From contig JAPKCA010000007.1 in NCBI GenBank assembly GCA_028823145.1, positions 1-41,839 on the forward strand: a stretch of DNA of 41,839 nucleotides. The letters are read 5' to 3'. Shown one piece after another: positions 16,966-25,669 of the stretch. This DNA comes from Flavobacteriales bacterium. GTDB lineage: Bacteria > Bacteroidota > Bacteroidia > Flavobacteriales_D > Sanyastnellaceae. The notes beneath the pieces are model-generated. The model had not been told where the DNA came from. It did no database searches and was given only the letters and a program-made list of their open reading frames with translations. How positions within the stretch are numbered: the first letter of the stretch is position 1; each line of letters opens with the position of its first letter. A program made the translations under genes and the position numbers.

Positions 16966-18018
16966 ATGGAACGCACCGAAATTGAGCAGTTGGGAGAGTT
17001 TGGTTTGATTCGCCGTTTAACGAAGGACATCAAGCACCAACAATTATCCACCCTTTTGGGGGTGGGAGATGATGCGGCAGTGCTAGACGCTGGGGACCGT
17101 AAGGTGGTTGTCTCGACAGACATGCTGTGCGAAGGGATTCACTTCGATTTGGCTTACATGCCATTGAAACATTTGGGATACAAGGCGGTGACCGTCAATC
17201 TATCTGACATCTGCGCAATGAATGCGTTGCCGACTCAAATTACCGTGTCGATTGCTTTGAGCAGCCGCTTTTCTGTGGAAGCGGCGGATGAGCTGTACAG
17301 TGGGATTCACAAGGCTTGCGAAGTATATGGCGTTGATCTCATAGGTGGAGACACGACCTCGTCAAAAGCTGGTTTGGTGATCAGTATTACCGCGTTGGGA
17401 TTGGTTGATTCTGAATCAGTGGTATCTCGCTCTGGCGCCAAAACAAACGATTTATTGGTGGTGTCAGGAGAATTGGGAAGCGCCTACATGGGATTGCAGG
17501 TGCTGGAGAGAGAGAAGGAGGTTTTCCAAGCGGCACCAACGGCGCAACCGGATTTATCTGATCATACGGGCTTGCTTGAACGGCAACTGAAGCCGGAGGC
17601 GAGGGTTGATGTAATCAAGGAAATGGCAGATTTGGGGTTAAAACCCACGAGCATGATCGACATCTCTGATGGGCTTGCTTCGGAAGTTTTGCATCTGTGC
17701 ACGGCGTCTCGATGCGGTGTCAAGGTGTTCGAAGAGAAGCTGCCGATCGAAGAGCACACGTACGAAACGGCACGGGTTTTTAATTTGGATCCCACGCTCT
17801 GTGTGTTGAGTGGCGGGGAGGATTATGAACTGCTTTTCACCATCGACCAATCTGATTACGACAAAGTCCACAACCATCCGAAGTTGACGATTATTGGCCA
17901 CATGACGGAAGACGCCAAGGAGCTGACGTTGATTACCCGGAACGGAATGCATACACCATTGACCGCTCAAGGATGGGACGGGATTGTAACGGGCCAGCAA
18001 AGTGAGCAAGGAATTTAA
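16966..18018 (+). CDS. thiL: Thiamine-monophosphate kinase
   Basis: This enzyme phosphorylates thiamine monophosphate to the active cofactor thiamine diphosphate with ATP, in the cytosol. The protein has 350 residues, near the family norm. The PurM-like fold shows GVGDDAAVLD and VVSTDMLCEGIHF (metal-binding Asp residues), then NLSDICAMNA and LIGGDTTSS. The C-terminal half carries the second lobe (MIDISDGLASE, LSGGEDYELLF). It opens a tightly packed unit with asparagine synthetase, whose ATG is 2 nt after the thiL stop. No other thiamine gene is in the window. An exact -7 element lies immediately before its start. Confidence 0.97.
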   Translation: MERTEIEQLGEFGLIRRLTKDIKHQQLSTLLGVGDDAAVLDAGDRKVVVSTDMLCEGIHFDLAYMPLKHLGYKAVTVNLSDICAMNALPTQITVSIALSSRFSVEAADELYSGIHKACEVYGVDLIGGDTTSSKAGLVISITALGLVDSESVVSRSGAKTNDLLVVSGELGSAYMGLQVLEREKEVFQAAPTAQPDLSDHTGLLERQLKPEARVDVIKEMADLGLKPTSMIDISDGLASEVLHLCTASRCGVKVFEEKLPIEEHTYETARVFNLDPTLCVLSGGEDYELLFTIDQSDYDKVHNHPKLTIIGHMTEDAKELTLITRNGMHTPLTAQGWDGIVTGQQSEQGI

Positions 18019-18020
18019 CG

Positions 18021-19913
18021 ATGTGCGGAATCACGGGCATATACGGGGTCCTAGATTCCGCGCAGCATGTTCAGGCGGTAGCAGCAGTTGGCCGCATGAA
18101 TGCCGCGCTGGCACATAGAGGCCCGGATGCTTCAGGGGTTTGGTCGGACGATCGAGAATTGGTCCTCGGACACAGACGCTTGAGCGTCATTGACATCCAA
18201 GAATCCTCCAATCAACCTTTTATCGATGGTGTTTCAGGGGATGTTCTCATCTTCAACGGAGAGGTTTACAATTACCGAGAATTGCGGGATGAATTAAAAA
18301 AAGGCTTCAATTTTCAAACGGACAGCGATACCGAAGTGGTGTTGGCGGCACTTCAGTGTTGGGGATTTGCCGCATTGGATCGATTCAATGGCATGTTTGC
18401 TTTTGCATGGTGGAATGTCGCCAAACGGGAGCTTTTTATGGCAAGGGATCGCATGGGCATCAAACCGCTTTATTACACTGAAGTGGGGAATCAAGTGATT
18501 TTTGCAAGTGAGGTGAGAAGTATTCTTGCTTCGGGCGCTGTAGCGCGTATTCATGACCCGATAGCATTGGCAGACTACCTCCGTTACCAAACGGTGCATG
18601 CACCTCGGACCATGATCGAAGGGGTTCACTTGCTTGAGCCGGGGCATTGGATTCGCTTGCAGGGCGAGGAGACGGAAAAGGAGCGTTGGTGGGATGCTGC
18701 ATCTGAAGCAGCTAAAGTGGATCCCGTTGCGTCTCGATCCGAGCGGACACGTCGGATTCGTGAGCACATGAGCCAATCCATTGATTTACGAATGCGCGCC
18801 GATGTTCCTCTCGGGGCCTTCCTTTCTGGAGGAGTTGACTCCAGTGCTGTGGTGGGATTGATGCAAGAAGTCGCCGAGAAACGAGTGTCGACATTCAGTG
18901 TCACTTTTCACGAAGGCGAATTCGATGAGAGCCCTTGGTCACGGATGATTGCGAAACGCTTTGACACAGACCACCATGAAATCCGGTTGTCAGCGGATGA
19001 TTTTCTAGAACAGGTTCCCGATGCATTGGCGGCGATGGATCACCCGTCAGGGGATGGTCCCAACACATTTGTGGTCAGTTCTGCGACGAAGAAGGCGGGG
19101 ATTACAGTTGCTTTGAGTGGGCTGGGTGGAGACGAGCTGTTTGCAGGATATCCCGTGTTTACGCGTTCACACGACCTCATGCAAAAGCGTTGGTTGGCCT
19201 CTTGGCCGAAGGGAATTCGGAAGTTGGTTGGATCGGCTTACGTAGCCATGAAATCGAGTGGAAAATCCCGGAAAATGGCCGACATTCTTGCCGGAGATTA
19301 CTTCGATTTGGAGCACACGTACCCCCTGTCCCGTCAAATGCTCTTGGAGCGTGATATGCGCAAAGTCGCTCCGCAAATCGCGCAGCACCCCAATGCGGTT
19401 TTCTCATGGTTGCGGGACGCCATTGAACCGGGGGCATCGGGATTTTCATTGCCCTTTTTATCGAAGGTGAGTTTGGCGGAAATGCACACCTACATGGGGC
19501 ATACCCTATTGCGGGATACGGATCAAATGTCGATGGCGCATGCGCTGGAGGTCCGGGTTCCTTTTTTGGACCACCACGTAGTGACCGAAGCGCTTGCCTC
19601 TTCTGATGATGAAAAGTGGCCGCATTCTCCCAAGAAATTACTAACGGATTCGTTGCCTGGCCTGTTGCCTGATGAAGTGATCAATCGCCCAAAAATGGGG
19701 TTTGTTTTGCCTTGGGACCGTTGGATGCGGAAAGAGTTGAGAACGGTTTGTGAAGAGGGATTGCATTCCTTGGCGCGCATAGAAAGTATAAACAGCCAGG
19801 AAATCGATCGCATTTGGAACGCCTTCTTGCGTGGCGACACGCGTTGGTCTTTTTCACGAGTTTGGATGTTGGTTGTTCTTGGAAACTGGATGGAACGCCA
19901 TGGCATCGAATAA
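18021..19913 (+). CDS. asnB: Asparagine synthetase (glutamine-hydrolysing)
   Basis: A 630-residue class II amidotransferase. MCGITGIYG provides the N-terminal catalytic Cys of the glutaminase domain, followed by LAHRGPDASGVW and LIFNGEVYNYRELR. The synthetase domain has the ATP pyrophosphatase loop LSGGVDSSAV and the ALSGLGGDELFAGY segment. It converts aspartate to asparagine with glutamine and ATP. In exopolysaccharide or O-antigen clusters, close paralogues amidate sugar acids. The next gene is a glycosyltransferase overlapping this one by 14 nt, so a surface-glycan role is possible. Sequence inspection cannot separate the two. All catalytic landmarks are intact. Confidence 0.95.
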   Translation: MCGITGIYGVLDSAQHVQAVAAVGRMNAALAHRGPDASGVWSDDRELVLGHRRLSVIDIQESSNQPFIDGVSGDVLIFNGEVYNYRELRDELKKGFNFQTDSDTEVVLAALQCWGFAALDRFNGMFAFAWWNVAKRELFMARDRMGIKPLYYTEVGNQVIFASEVRSILASGAVARIHDPIALADYLRYQTVHAPRTMIEGVHLLEPGHWIRLQGEETEKERWWDAASEAAKVDPVASRSERTRRIREHMSQSIDLRMRADVPLGAFLSGGVDSSAVVGLMQEVAEKRVSTFSVTFHEGEFDESPWSRMIAKRFDTDHHEIRLSADDFLEQVPDALAAMDHPSGDGPNTFVVSSATKKAGITVALSGLGGDELFAGYPVFTRSHDLMQKRWLASWPKGIRKLVGSAYVAMKSSGKSRKMADILAGDYFDLEHTYPLSRQMLLERDMRKVAPQIAQHPNAVFSWLRDAIEPGASGFSLPFLSKVSLAEMHTYMGHTLLRDTDQMSMAHALEVRVPFLDHHVVTEALASSDDEKWPHSPKKLLTDSLPGLLPDEVINRPKMGFVLPWDRWMRKELRTVCEEGLHSLARIESINSQEIDRIWNAFLRGDTRWSFSRVWMLVVLGNWMERHGIE

Positions 19914-21054
19914 CGCACCTCGTCAGAAAATCGTTCTTGCCGTCGATTGGTTCACTCCGGCATTCCGTGCAGGCGGGCCGATCAGGAGCACCTCCAATTT
20001 GGTCGAATTGCTCGTCGAGTCCTACGACGTGTGGGTGGTCTGCGGAGCGTTCGACTTGGGCATGGAGGAACCATTGGACATTCCGGTCAATGCATGGCAA
20101 ACCCTCCAGTATGAAAAGGGTTCAGCGAAAATCATGTATTGGACCCGTGACCGATGGAATAGCCAGCAGTGGCAGAGGGTTTTTCAGGAAATACGCCCTG
20201 ATTGGCTCCACCTCAACAGCATGTTTTCCAAGTCATTTACCTTGACCCCTCTGCGTGTTGCTCGGAAATTTCCAAGGATGAAAGTGGCATTGGCCCCTCG
20301 AGGGATGCTCGGCACAGCGGCCTTGTCGATCAAGCCATTGAAAAAACGCATGTTTTTGTCATATGCACGGGCAGTCAATTTGTTTCGCGATGTTCGATGG
20401 CATGCGTCTACAGAGCTGGAACGGAAAGAAATTCTCGGTCAATTGATAGGGACAGATATTCAAGTTGCTCAAAATCTATCTACTCGTCCACCAATGGAGG
20501 TTGCCAGACGATCTTCAGCGCGATGGAACATTGCGGTTGTCGGAAGAATACACCGGGTCAAAAACCTGGAATTCGGGTTGTCCGCATTGCTCCAAATCCC
20601 TTCAAGCCGCCCTATATCACTGACGTTCATTGGCCCCATCGAGGATGAGAATTACCGCTCGGAATTGGAGTTGTTGGGCGGGGCCCAAGCGGAAATTGAG
20701 GTGCATTTTGCGGGAGGTGTCGAGCCGACCAAATTGGGAATGTATCTAGATGCGGCTCATTATCTGCTATCGCCCACCACCCAAGAGAACTTTGGACACT
20801 CCATTGTCGAGGCTTGGGCTCACGGCTGTCCGGTGCTCATCAGCGACCGCACTCCATGGCTTGATTTAGAGGCGAAAGGGATCGGATGGGATTGGCCTTT
20901 GGAAAAGTCGACATGGGAGAAGGGACTGACAGAGGCCTTTAATTTGTCACACGAAGAGTGGGAATTAAAATCCAAAGCAGCCCGGAAGTATTTTGACGAG
21001 CACGTTCGAAACGACGATGCTGAAGAAGCGAACCTCAAACTGTTTTCATCATGA
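19900..21054 (+). CDS. GT4-type glycosyltransferase
   Basis: A 384-residue GT-B glycosyltransferase. The N-terminal domain opens with KIVLAVDWFTPAFRAGGPIRS, the common 'xGGPxR' start of GT4 enzymes. The C-terminal domain has the nucleotide-sugar signature VVGRIHRVKNLEFGL and SPTTQENFGHSIVEAWAHGCPVLIS, corresponding to the EPFGxxxxEAxxxGxPV/E-x7-E region. It likely adds a sugar to a cell-surface polysaccharide or lipid-linked precursor on the cytosolic side. The start is ATG 19900, overlapping the asnB stop by 14 nt. The tracked 19831 start would add 23 residues that do not look like the family. The 3' end shares ATGA with the next gene. Donor and acceptor are unknown. Confidence 0.9.
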   Translation: MASNNAPRQKIVLAVDWFTPAFRAGGPIRSTSNLVELLVESYDVWVVCGAFDLGMEEPLDIPVNAWQTLQYEKGSAKIMYWTRDRWNSQQWQRVFQEIRPDWLHLNSMFSKSFTLTPLRVARKFPRMKVALAPRGMLGTAALSIKPLKKRMFLSYARAVNLFRDVRWHASTELERKEILGQLIGTDIQVAQNLSTRPPMEVARRSSARWNIAVVGRIHRVKNLEFGLSALLQIPSSRPISLTFIGPIEDENYRSELELLGGAQAEIEVHFAGGVEPTKLGMYLDAAHYLLSPTTQENFGHSIVEAWAHGCPVLISDRTPWLDLEAKGIGWDWPLEKSTWEKGLTEAFNLSHEEWELKSKAARKYFDEHVRNDDAEEANLKLFSS

Positions 21055-22001
21055 ACCGGATCAAGGAGCTTTTTGGAATCGAGTGGCCCATCATTCAGGC
21101 AGGCATGATTTGGTGCAGCGGTTGGGAGTTGGCGAGCGCGGTTTCCAATGCAGGAGGATTGGGCATCATTGGAGCAGGGTCCATGTATCCAGAAGTGCTC
21201 AGGGACCAAATTCTGAAATGCCAGGCTGCGACGAATCGCCCATTTGCCGTGAATATCCCCTTACTTTATCCTTCGATTGAAGACCATATAGCGACAATCC
21301 AAGAGCTGGGCGTTCCCATTGTGTTCACCAGCGCCGGCAACCCAAAGTCATGGACCAAATTGCTGCAAGCCAAGGGAATTAAGGTGGTGCACGTCGTGAG
21401 TAGTGTCAAATTTGCCTTGAAGGCGGAACAAGCAGGGGTAGAGGCCATCGTGGCGGAAGGGTTTGAGGCCGGGGGGCACAATGGGCGAGAAGAGACCACA
21501 ACATTGTGCCTTGTCCCTTCTGTGGTCGATGCGGTTCAAATCCCTGTAATCGCTGCTGGGGGAATCCATGACGCTCGATCTGCACTGGCGGCATTTGCCC
21601 TGGGAGCTGAAGCAGTTCAGATCGGGAGCCGATTTGTGGCAACACCCGAATCGTCAGCGCACCAAGCGTTCAAGCAACGCGTTGTCGAAGCAGAGGAAGG
21701 GGAAACCTTGCTTCGCCTGAAAGAGTTGACCCCGGTTCGTTTGCTAGACAATGATTTTTCTCGAGCCGTAGCTGCGGCGGAGGAGTCGGGGGCCAATCGG
21801 GCAGAATTGGAAATGCTTTTGGGGCGTGGGAGGGCGAAAAAGGGCATGTTTGAGGGCGACCTTCAGGAAGGCGAGTTGGAAATAGGTCAGGTCAGCGGAC
21901 AGATTCGGGAGATCAAACCAGCTGCTGAAATTGTTCAGGAAATTGTTTCGGAATTCCGGACCATGACCAAGGGCATGCAGCAGGATCATTTTCAGTGGTG
22001 A
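21051..22001 (+). CDS. Nitronate monooxygenase / FabK-like FMN-dependent enzyme
   Basis: A 316-residue TIM-barrel flavoprotein of the 2-nitropropane dioxygenase/FabK family. It starts with the usual IEWPIIQAGMIWCSGWELASAVSNAGGLGIIG. It also has AEGFEAGGHNG, with the His expected in both nitronate monooxygenases and FabK-type enoyl-ACP reductases, and IPVIAAGGIHDARSALAAFALGAEAVQIGSRFV, which makes the FMN phosphate site. It acts in the cytosol. By eye I cannot decide between nitronate detoxification and fatty-acid enoyl reduction. It overlaps the glycosyltransferase (ATGA) and the DCC gene, so it is part of the thiL-asnB run. Confidence 0.9.
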   Translation: MNRIKELFGIEWPIIQAGMIWCSGWELASAVSNAGGLGIIGAGSMYPEVLRDQILKCQAATNRPFAVNIPLLYPSIEDHIATIQELGVPIVFTSAGNPKSWTKLLQAKGIKVVHVVSSVKFALKAEQAGVEAIVAEGFEAGGHNGREETTTLCLVPSVVDAVQIPVIAAGGIHDARSALAAFALGAEAVQIGSRFVATPESSAHQAFKQRVVEAEEGETLLRLKELTPVRLLDNDFSRAVAAAEESGANRAELEMLLGRGRAKKGMFEGDLQEGELEIGQVSGQIREIKPAAEIVQEIVSEFRTMTKGMQQDHFQW

Positions 22002-22405
22002 ATTATTCCGACACAAGGATTTTGTTTTTTGATGGAGATTGCGGTTTGTGCAATCGGGCTGTGCAATGGTCATTGAATTGGGGACAATCAGATTCAGCCT
22101 TGCGGTACGCGCCCTTGCAAGGGGCGACATCAAAGAAGCTACTTGCCCCGAAGTACCGAACCATTCCCTTCGACTCCTTGGTGGTTTGGGATCGGGGAGA
22201 AGTGCTTGTGGAGGAAGTCGCTTTACGGACATTGGCAGCGCACATGCATGGCTGGAAGGGAAAGATGATGCAGTGGATTTGCATGCCCTTATTCGCACCG
22301 ATGACGCGCATCGGCTATCGCCTAGTCGTGCGGCACAGAAGCCGATTTTCGTTGCGATCTTGTGATTGGAACGCCATCCCGGAAAGGGGGCGATTCCTCC
22401 CCTGA
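21998..22405 (+). CDS. DCC-family thiol-disulfide oxidoreductase-like protein (DUF393)
   Basis: A 135-residue protein (136 if the preceding GTG at 21995 is used) of the DCC family. It opens ILFFDGDCGLCN, the DxxCxxC signature that names the family, and continues with the conserved LRYAPLQG and LVVWDRGEVLVEEVALRTLA. The fold is thioredoxin-like and the substrate is unknown. The start codon is GTG. At 21998 it forms a GTGA overlap with the stop of the upstream gene, so coupling is likely. It closes the plus-strand run. The convergent uvrC gene ends 8 nt away, with no terminator hairpin between them. Confidence 0.92.
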   Translation: MNYSDTRILFFDGDCGLCNRAVQWSLNWGQSDSALRYAPLQGATSKKLLAPKYRTIPFDSLVVWDRGEVLVEEVALRTLAAHMHGWKGKMMQWICMPLFAPMTRIGYRLVVRHRSRFSLRSCDWNAIPERGRFLP

Positions 22406-22413
22406 GACCCCAT

Positions 22414-24228
22414 TCACTCCTTCGGTGAAGATGACTGGAAGAAATCCAGGATTTTTTTGACCACACCGGTATTCACGACGACTTTCAATTCTTCTTGAGT
22501 CGCTTTGCGAATGGCCGCAACTGTTTTGAAATGCGATAAAAGTTTGTGCCGAGTTGCGGGGCCAACCCCGGGAATGTCATCGAGCTCAGAGCGCAAGGCC
22601 GCTTTGCTTCTGAGATTCCGATGATGTGCAAGGGAAAATCGGTGGGCTTCGTTCCGCAATTGCTGGATCAATTTTAACGTCGAAGAACGCTTATCGATAT
22701 ACAGCGGCAGACTGTCTCCGGGATAGAAGATCTCCTCCAACCGTTTGGCAATACCAATGATGGCAATTTCTCCTCGCAATCCCAATTCTTCAAGCGCTTC
22801 AAGCGCATGGGAAAGCTGGCCTTTCCCTCCGTCGATAATGATCAATTGCGGCATTGACTCATCGTGCTCCTTTAAGTGCTTGTACCTCCGATAAACCACC
22901 TCGCGCATTGAGGCAAAGTCATCCGGGCCCACAACGGTTTTGATATTGAATTTGCGGTAATCATCCTTGGCCGGCTTACCGTTTTTAAAGACGACGCAAG
23001 CGGAAGCCGGATGGGTCCCTTGGATGTTGCTGTTGTCGAAACACTCGATATGGATGGGGAGGGATGTTAATCGCAAGTCTTCTTGTGCGGTCTCCAACAA
23101 CCGGATAACGGCGGCCTCTGGATTTGTTTGCTCGAGGTGCTTTTGCCGATCACGCATGTAGAATTTGGCATTGCGCTCAGACAATTGGACCAACCGGTGT
23201 TTGTCCCCGCGCTGTGGGACATGCCAAGTGACATTGGGAAGGGCCAAGTCGACGGGGAATGGCGTGAAAATGGTCTTCGATTCGCTTTGGAATCGGTCGC
23301 GCATCTGAACGATGGCAGCTTCTAAAACTTCGCGGTTTTCTTCCCCCAATTTGCGTTTGACTTCCGCCGTGTGCCCCTGCATCACAGAGCCGTTTTGAAC
23401 CTTTAAAAAATTGACATATGCGCATCGGGCATCTTGCACAATGCTGAATACATCAACATCGGTGATGGTCGGATGAACGATGGTGTTCTTGGCTTGAAAT
23501 TTCTTAACCGATTGCATGCGGCGTTTGAAACGATCGGCGTCTTCAAACCGAAAATCACCCGCAGCAACCTGCATCTGCTGTTCTAGCAGCTTCACCACTT
23601 TCGTTAGGTTGCCCTTGAGTAAAAACCGAATGGCCGCGATGCTTTCTTCATAATCAGCCGTCGTTTGATGGCCCGCACAAGGACCCAGACAATTGCCGAT
23701 GTGGTATTCGAGGCACACACGAAACTTTCCTCCTTGGATGTTTTCATCAGTCAAAGACAATGCACATGTTCGAATGGGGTACAGCTTGCGGCACAACTCC
23801 AACACCGTGTGCATCGTTTTGACACTTGGAAAAGGCCCAAAGTATTCGCTACCATCCTTGATCAATTGTCGGGTGGCAAAGACCCTCGGAAAGGGCTCTT
23901 TTTTAATGACAATGAAGGGATAGGTCTTGTCGTCCTTGAGAAGAATATTGTAAAACGGCTTGTGCTCCTTGATCAAGCTGTTTTCCAAAAGCAAAGCATC
24001 TGACTCAGTCGACGTTACAAGCCACTGGATGTCCGTGATTTTCGAAACGAGCAACCGAGTTTTACCATTCTCATGAAGTTGTTTGGAGAAGTAGCTCGTC
24101 ACCCGCTTTTTCAGGTCCTTGGCTTTACCGACATACAACAACCGCCCATTGACGTCAAAATGCTGGTACACCCCGGGTTGATGGGGCAAGCGTTTTAAGA
24201 TTTGATCTATGTGTTTTGTGCGAGGCAT
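22414..24228 (-). CDS. uvrC: Excinuclease ABC subunit C
   Basis: UvrC makes the two incisions of nucleotide-excision repair after UvrAB marks a lesion. The protein has 604 residues, the usual length. Domains in order: GIY-YIG nuclease (PGVYQHFDVNGRLLYVGKAKDLKKRV), a Cys-containing region (CLEYHIGNCLGPCAG), the UvrB-binding UVR motif (about residues 195-230), the RNase H-like nuclease (IECFDNSNIQGTHP, IIDGGKGQLSHA) and C-terminal helix-hairpin-helix repeats (DIPGVGPATRHKLL). ATG 24228 is preferred over GTG 24237 of the track. It is a single gene, divergent from the epimerase and convergent with the DCC gene. Confidence 0.98.
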   Translation of the reverse strand: MPRTKHIDQILKRLPHQPGVYQHFDVNGRLLYVGKAKDLKKRVTSYFSKQLHENGKTRLLVSKITDIQWLVTSTESDALLLENSLIKEHKPFYNILLKDDKTYPFIVIKKEPFPRVFATRQLIKDGSEYFGPFPSVKTMHTVLELCRKLYPIRTCALSLTDENIQGGKFRVCLEYHIGNCLGPCAGHQTTADYEESIAAIRFLLKGNLTKVVKLLEQQMQVAAGDFRFEDADRFKRRMQSVKKFQAKNTIVHPTITDVDVFSIVQDARCAYVNFLKVQNGSVMQGHTAEVKRKLGEENREVLEAAIVQMRDRFQSESKTIFTPFPVDLALPNVTWHVPQRGDKHRLVQLSERNAKFYMRDRQKHLEQTNPEAAVIRLLETAQEDLRLTSLPIHIECFDNSNIQGTHPASACVVFKNGKPAKDDYRKFNIKTVVGPDDFASMREVVYRRYKHLKEHDESMPQLIIIDGGKGQLSHALEALEELGLRGEIAIIGIAKRLEEIFYPGDSLPLYIDKRSSTLKLIQQLRNEAHRFSLAHHRNLRSKAALRSELDDIPGVGPATRHKLLSHFKTVAAIRKATQEELKVVVNTGVVKKILDFFQSSSPKE

Positions 24229-24260
24229 CGATTGCACGAATTTCGGGCGGATTCCCCAAC

Positions 24261-24268
24261 TAAATTCG
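24261..24268 (+). promoter_or_regulatory. -7-like element abutting the epimerase start
   Basis: TAAATTCG ends 4 nt before ATG 24273; it is TAnnTTTG with C for the third T. No good -33 TTG. Confidence 0.38.
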
Positions 24269-24272
24269 CTTC

Positions 24273-25295
24273 ATGGAATTCATCACGGGGGGAACAGGAT
24301 TGGTGGGCCGGCATTTGGTCTGGCAACTATTGAAAGACGAGCGGCCTGTGCGTTTGTTGTGCCGCCCTCAAACAGACCGTTCATCACTTCATACATTCTT
24401 AGAATCGAAAGGAGTGAACACGACCGGGTTGAATTGGATGGAGGGGAATATCCAGGATTCAGATTTTATGGAAGAGGCCCTGACGGGCTGTACGCGCGTT
24501 TACCATGTCGCCGCAGTGGTTTCGTTTCACCCAAAGGACAAGGAGCTCATGAAGCGAACCAATTGGTTTGCGACAGCGACATTGGTGAATGCGATGTTGC
24601 ATACTGGGGTAACTGAACTGGTGCATGTAAGTTCAGTAGCTGCTTTGGGAAGAACCGAAGGCCAACCGATTCATGAGGACACGCCTTTTGAAGATGGGCC
24701 AAATGTCTCAGCGTATGCTCAAAGCAAATTTGATGCGGAATTGGAAGTGTGGAGAGGGCAAGAAGAAGGCCTGAACGTATTGACGGTAAACCCATCAGTC
24801 ATTCTGGGGGAAGGAAACTTTCATCGCAGTTCGTCCGTGTTGTTTAAACTCGTCCACCGAGGATTGAAGTGGTATCCGACAGGGTCCAATGGATTTGTGT
24901 CTGCTCATGACGTGGCGCGGGCTTGTGTTTTGTTGTCTGACCACGGCTGTTGGGGGAGTCGATACCTTTTGAATACGGAAGACATGTCCTACCAAGTCTT
25001 GTTCTCCGGCATAGCAAAAGCCATGGGTGTAGACCCGCCTCATCGGCCAATTCGTTCTTGGATGATGGCATTGGCTTGGCGTTTGGGCACGATTTGGGAA
25101 ACCATTTCAGGTAAAAAATCCAATCTTACGAGAGAAAGTATTTCAAATACGCACAGCGATCATAGCTATGCTTCGAATCGATTGCAGAGGCATTTAGCGG
25201 AAAAGGGACTGGAGTGGTCCTACCAACCGATGATCGAAACAATCGAGGAAACGGCGAAAGCTTGCTTAAAAGCCTTGGGGCCGATTCAACGCTGA
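24273..25295 (+). CDS. NAD(P)-dependent epimerase/dehydratase, dihydroflavonol-reductase-like
   Basis: A 340-residue extended short-chain dehydrogenase. It begins directly with the Rossmann motif TGGTGLVG, has VYHVAAVV and HVSSVAALG strands, and the catalytic YAQSK (YxxxK). Such proteins in Bacteroidota are annotated NAD-dependent epimerase or dihydroflavonol 4-reductase-like; substrates are mostly unknown and may be sugars, sterol-like lipids or polyketide intermediates. It is cytosolic. Its 3' end overlaps the convergent DUF4296 gene by 10 nt. The DUF4296-pyrC-mannosyltransferase group beside it is, from memory, a common flavobacterial neighbour. The start ATG 24273 leaves only two residues before the first strand, which is short but normal for this family. 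Confidence 0.9.
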   Translation: MEFITGGTGLVGRHLVWQLLKDERPVRLLCRPQTDRSSLHTFLESKGVNTTGLNWMEGNIQDSDFMEEALTGCTRVYHVAAVVSFHPKDKELMKRTNWFATATLVNAMLHTGVTELVHVSSVAALGRTEGQPIHEDTPFEDGPNVSAYAQSKFDAELEVWRGQEEGLNVLTVNPSVILGEGNFHRSSSVLFKLVHRGLKWYPTGSNGFVSAHDVARACVLLSDHGCWGSRYLLNTEDMSYQVLFSGIAKAMGVDPPHRPIRSWMMALAWRLGTIWETISGKKSNLTRESISNTHSDHSYASNRLQRHLAEKGLEWSYQPMIETIEETAKACLKALGPIQR

Positions 25296-25669
25296 CGGTC
25301 CAACGTTTCTTGTTTTACGGACTCTCGTTCTAGAATGGTTAGGGCTTCAGCGGCTTCTTGCAAGAGATGATCCATCTCTTCTGGATGCTGGTACCACCAG
25401 GAATAGCTAGATAAAAAACGGCCCTCAGAAACGTTGAATCGATTGAAAAGCTCGGCATAGTGGCTGACAAGGATGGATTCTTGGTCATCCGTTCGCAACA
25501 ATCGTTGTTTTGCGACACCTTCAATCAATTGAACCTCGGTAAGCATCCATAAAAAAGTGTCACGTTGAATTACCTCATCTGGAACGTGAACAGAATGACT
25601 CTTGGGGGTGCCGCAGTTTTGAAAAACCAGCACGCCCATCAGCAGGGAAATCCAAGCAGCTTTTTTCAT
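25286..25669 (-). CDS. DUF4296-family lipoprotein
   Basis: A small protein of 127 residues with a signal-like N-terminus and Cys19 in FQNC. Asn at -1 is atypical for a lipobox, so lipidation is probable but not certain. The mature part fits DUF4296: VPDEVIQRDTFLWMLTEVQLIEG, then a helical segment ending in coiled coil (LLQEAAEALTILERES). The function is unknown and the family is Bacteroidota-specific. It overlaps the end of pyrC by 4 nt and so is co-translated. Its last 10 nt overlap the convergent epimerase gene. Confidence 0.85.
   Translation of the reverse strand: MKKAAWISLLMGVLVFQNCGTPKSHSVHVPDEVIQRDTFLWMLTEVQLIEGVAKQRLLRTDDQESILVSHYAELFNRFNVSEGRFLSSYSWWYQHPEEMDHLLQEAAEALTILERESVKQETLDRQR

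Noticed and set aside
21744-22466. 240-residue minus-strand ORF
   Set aside because: Antisense to the NMO-like and DCC genes, both clearly real; composition is that of a shadow frame.
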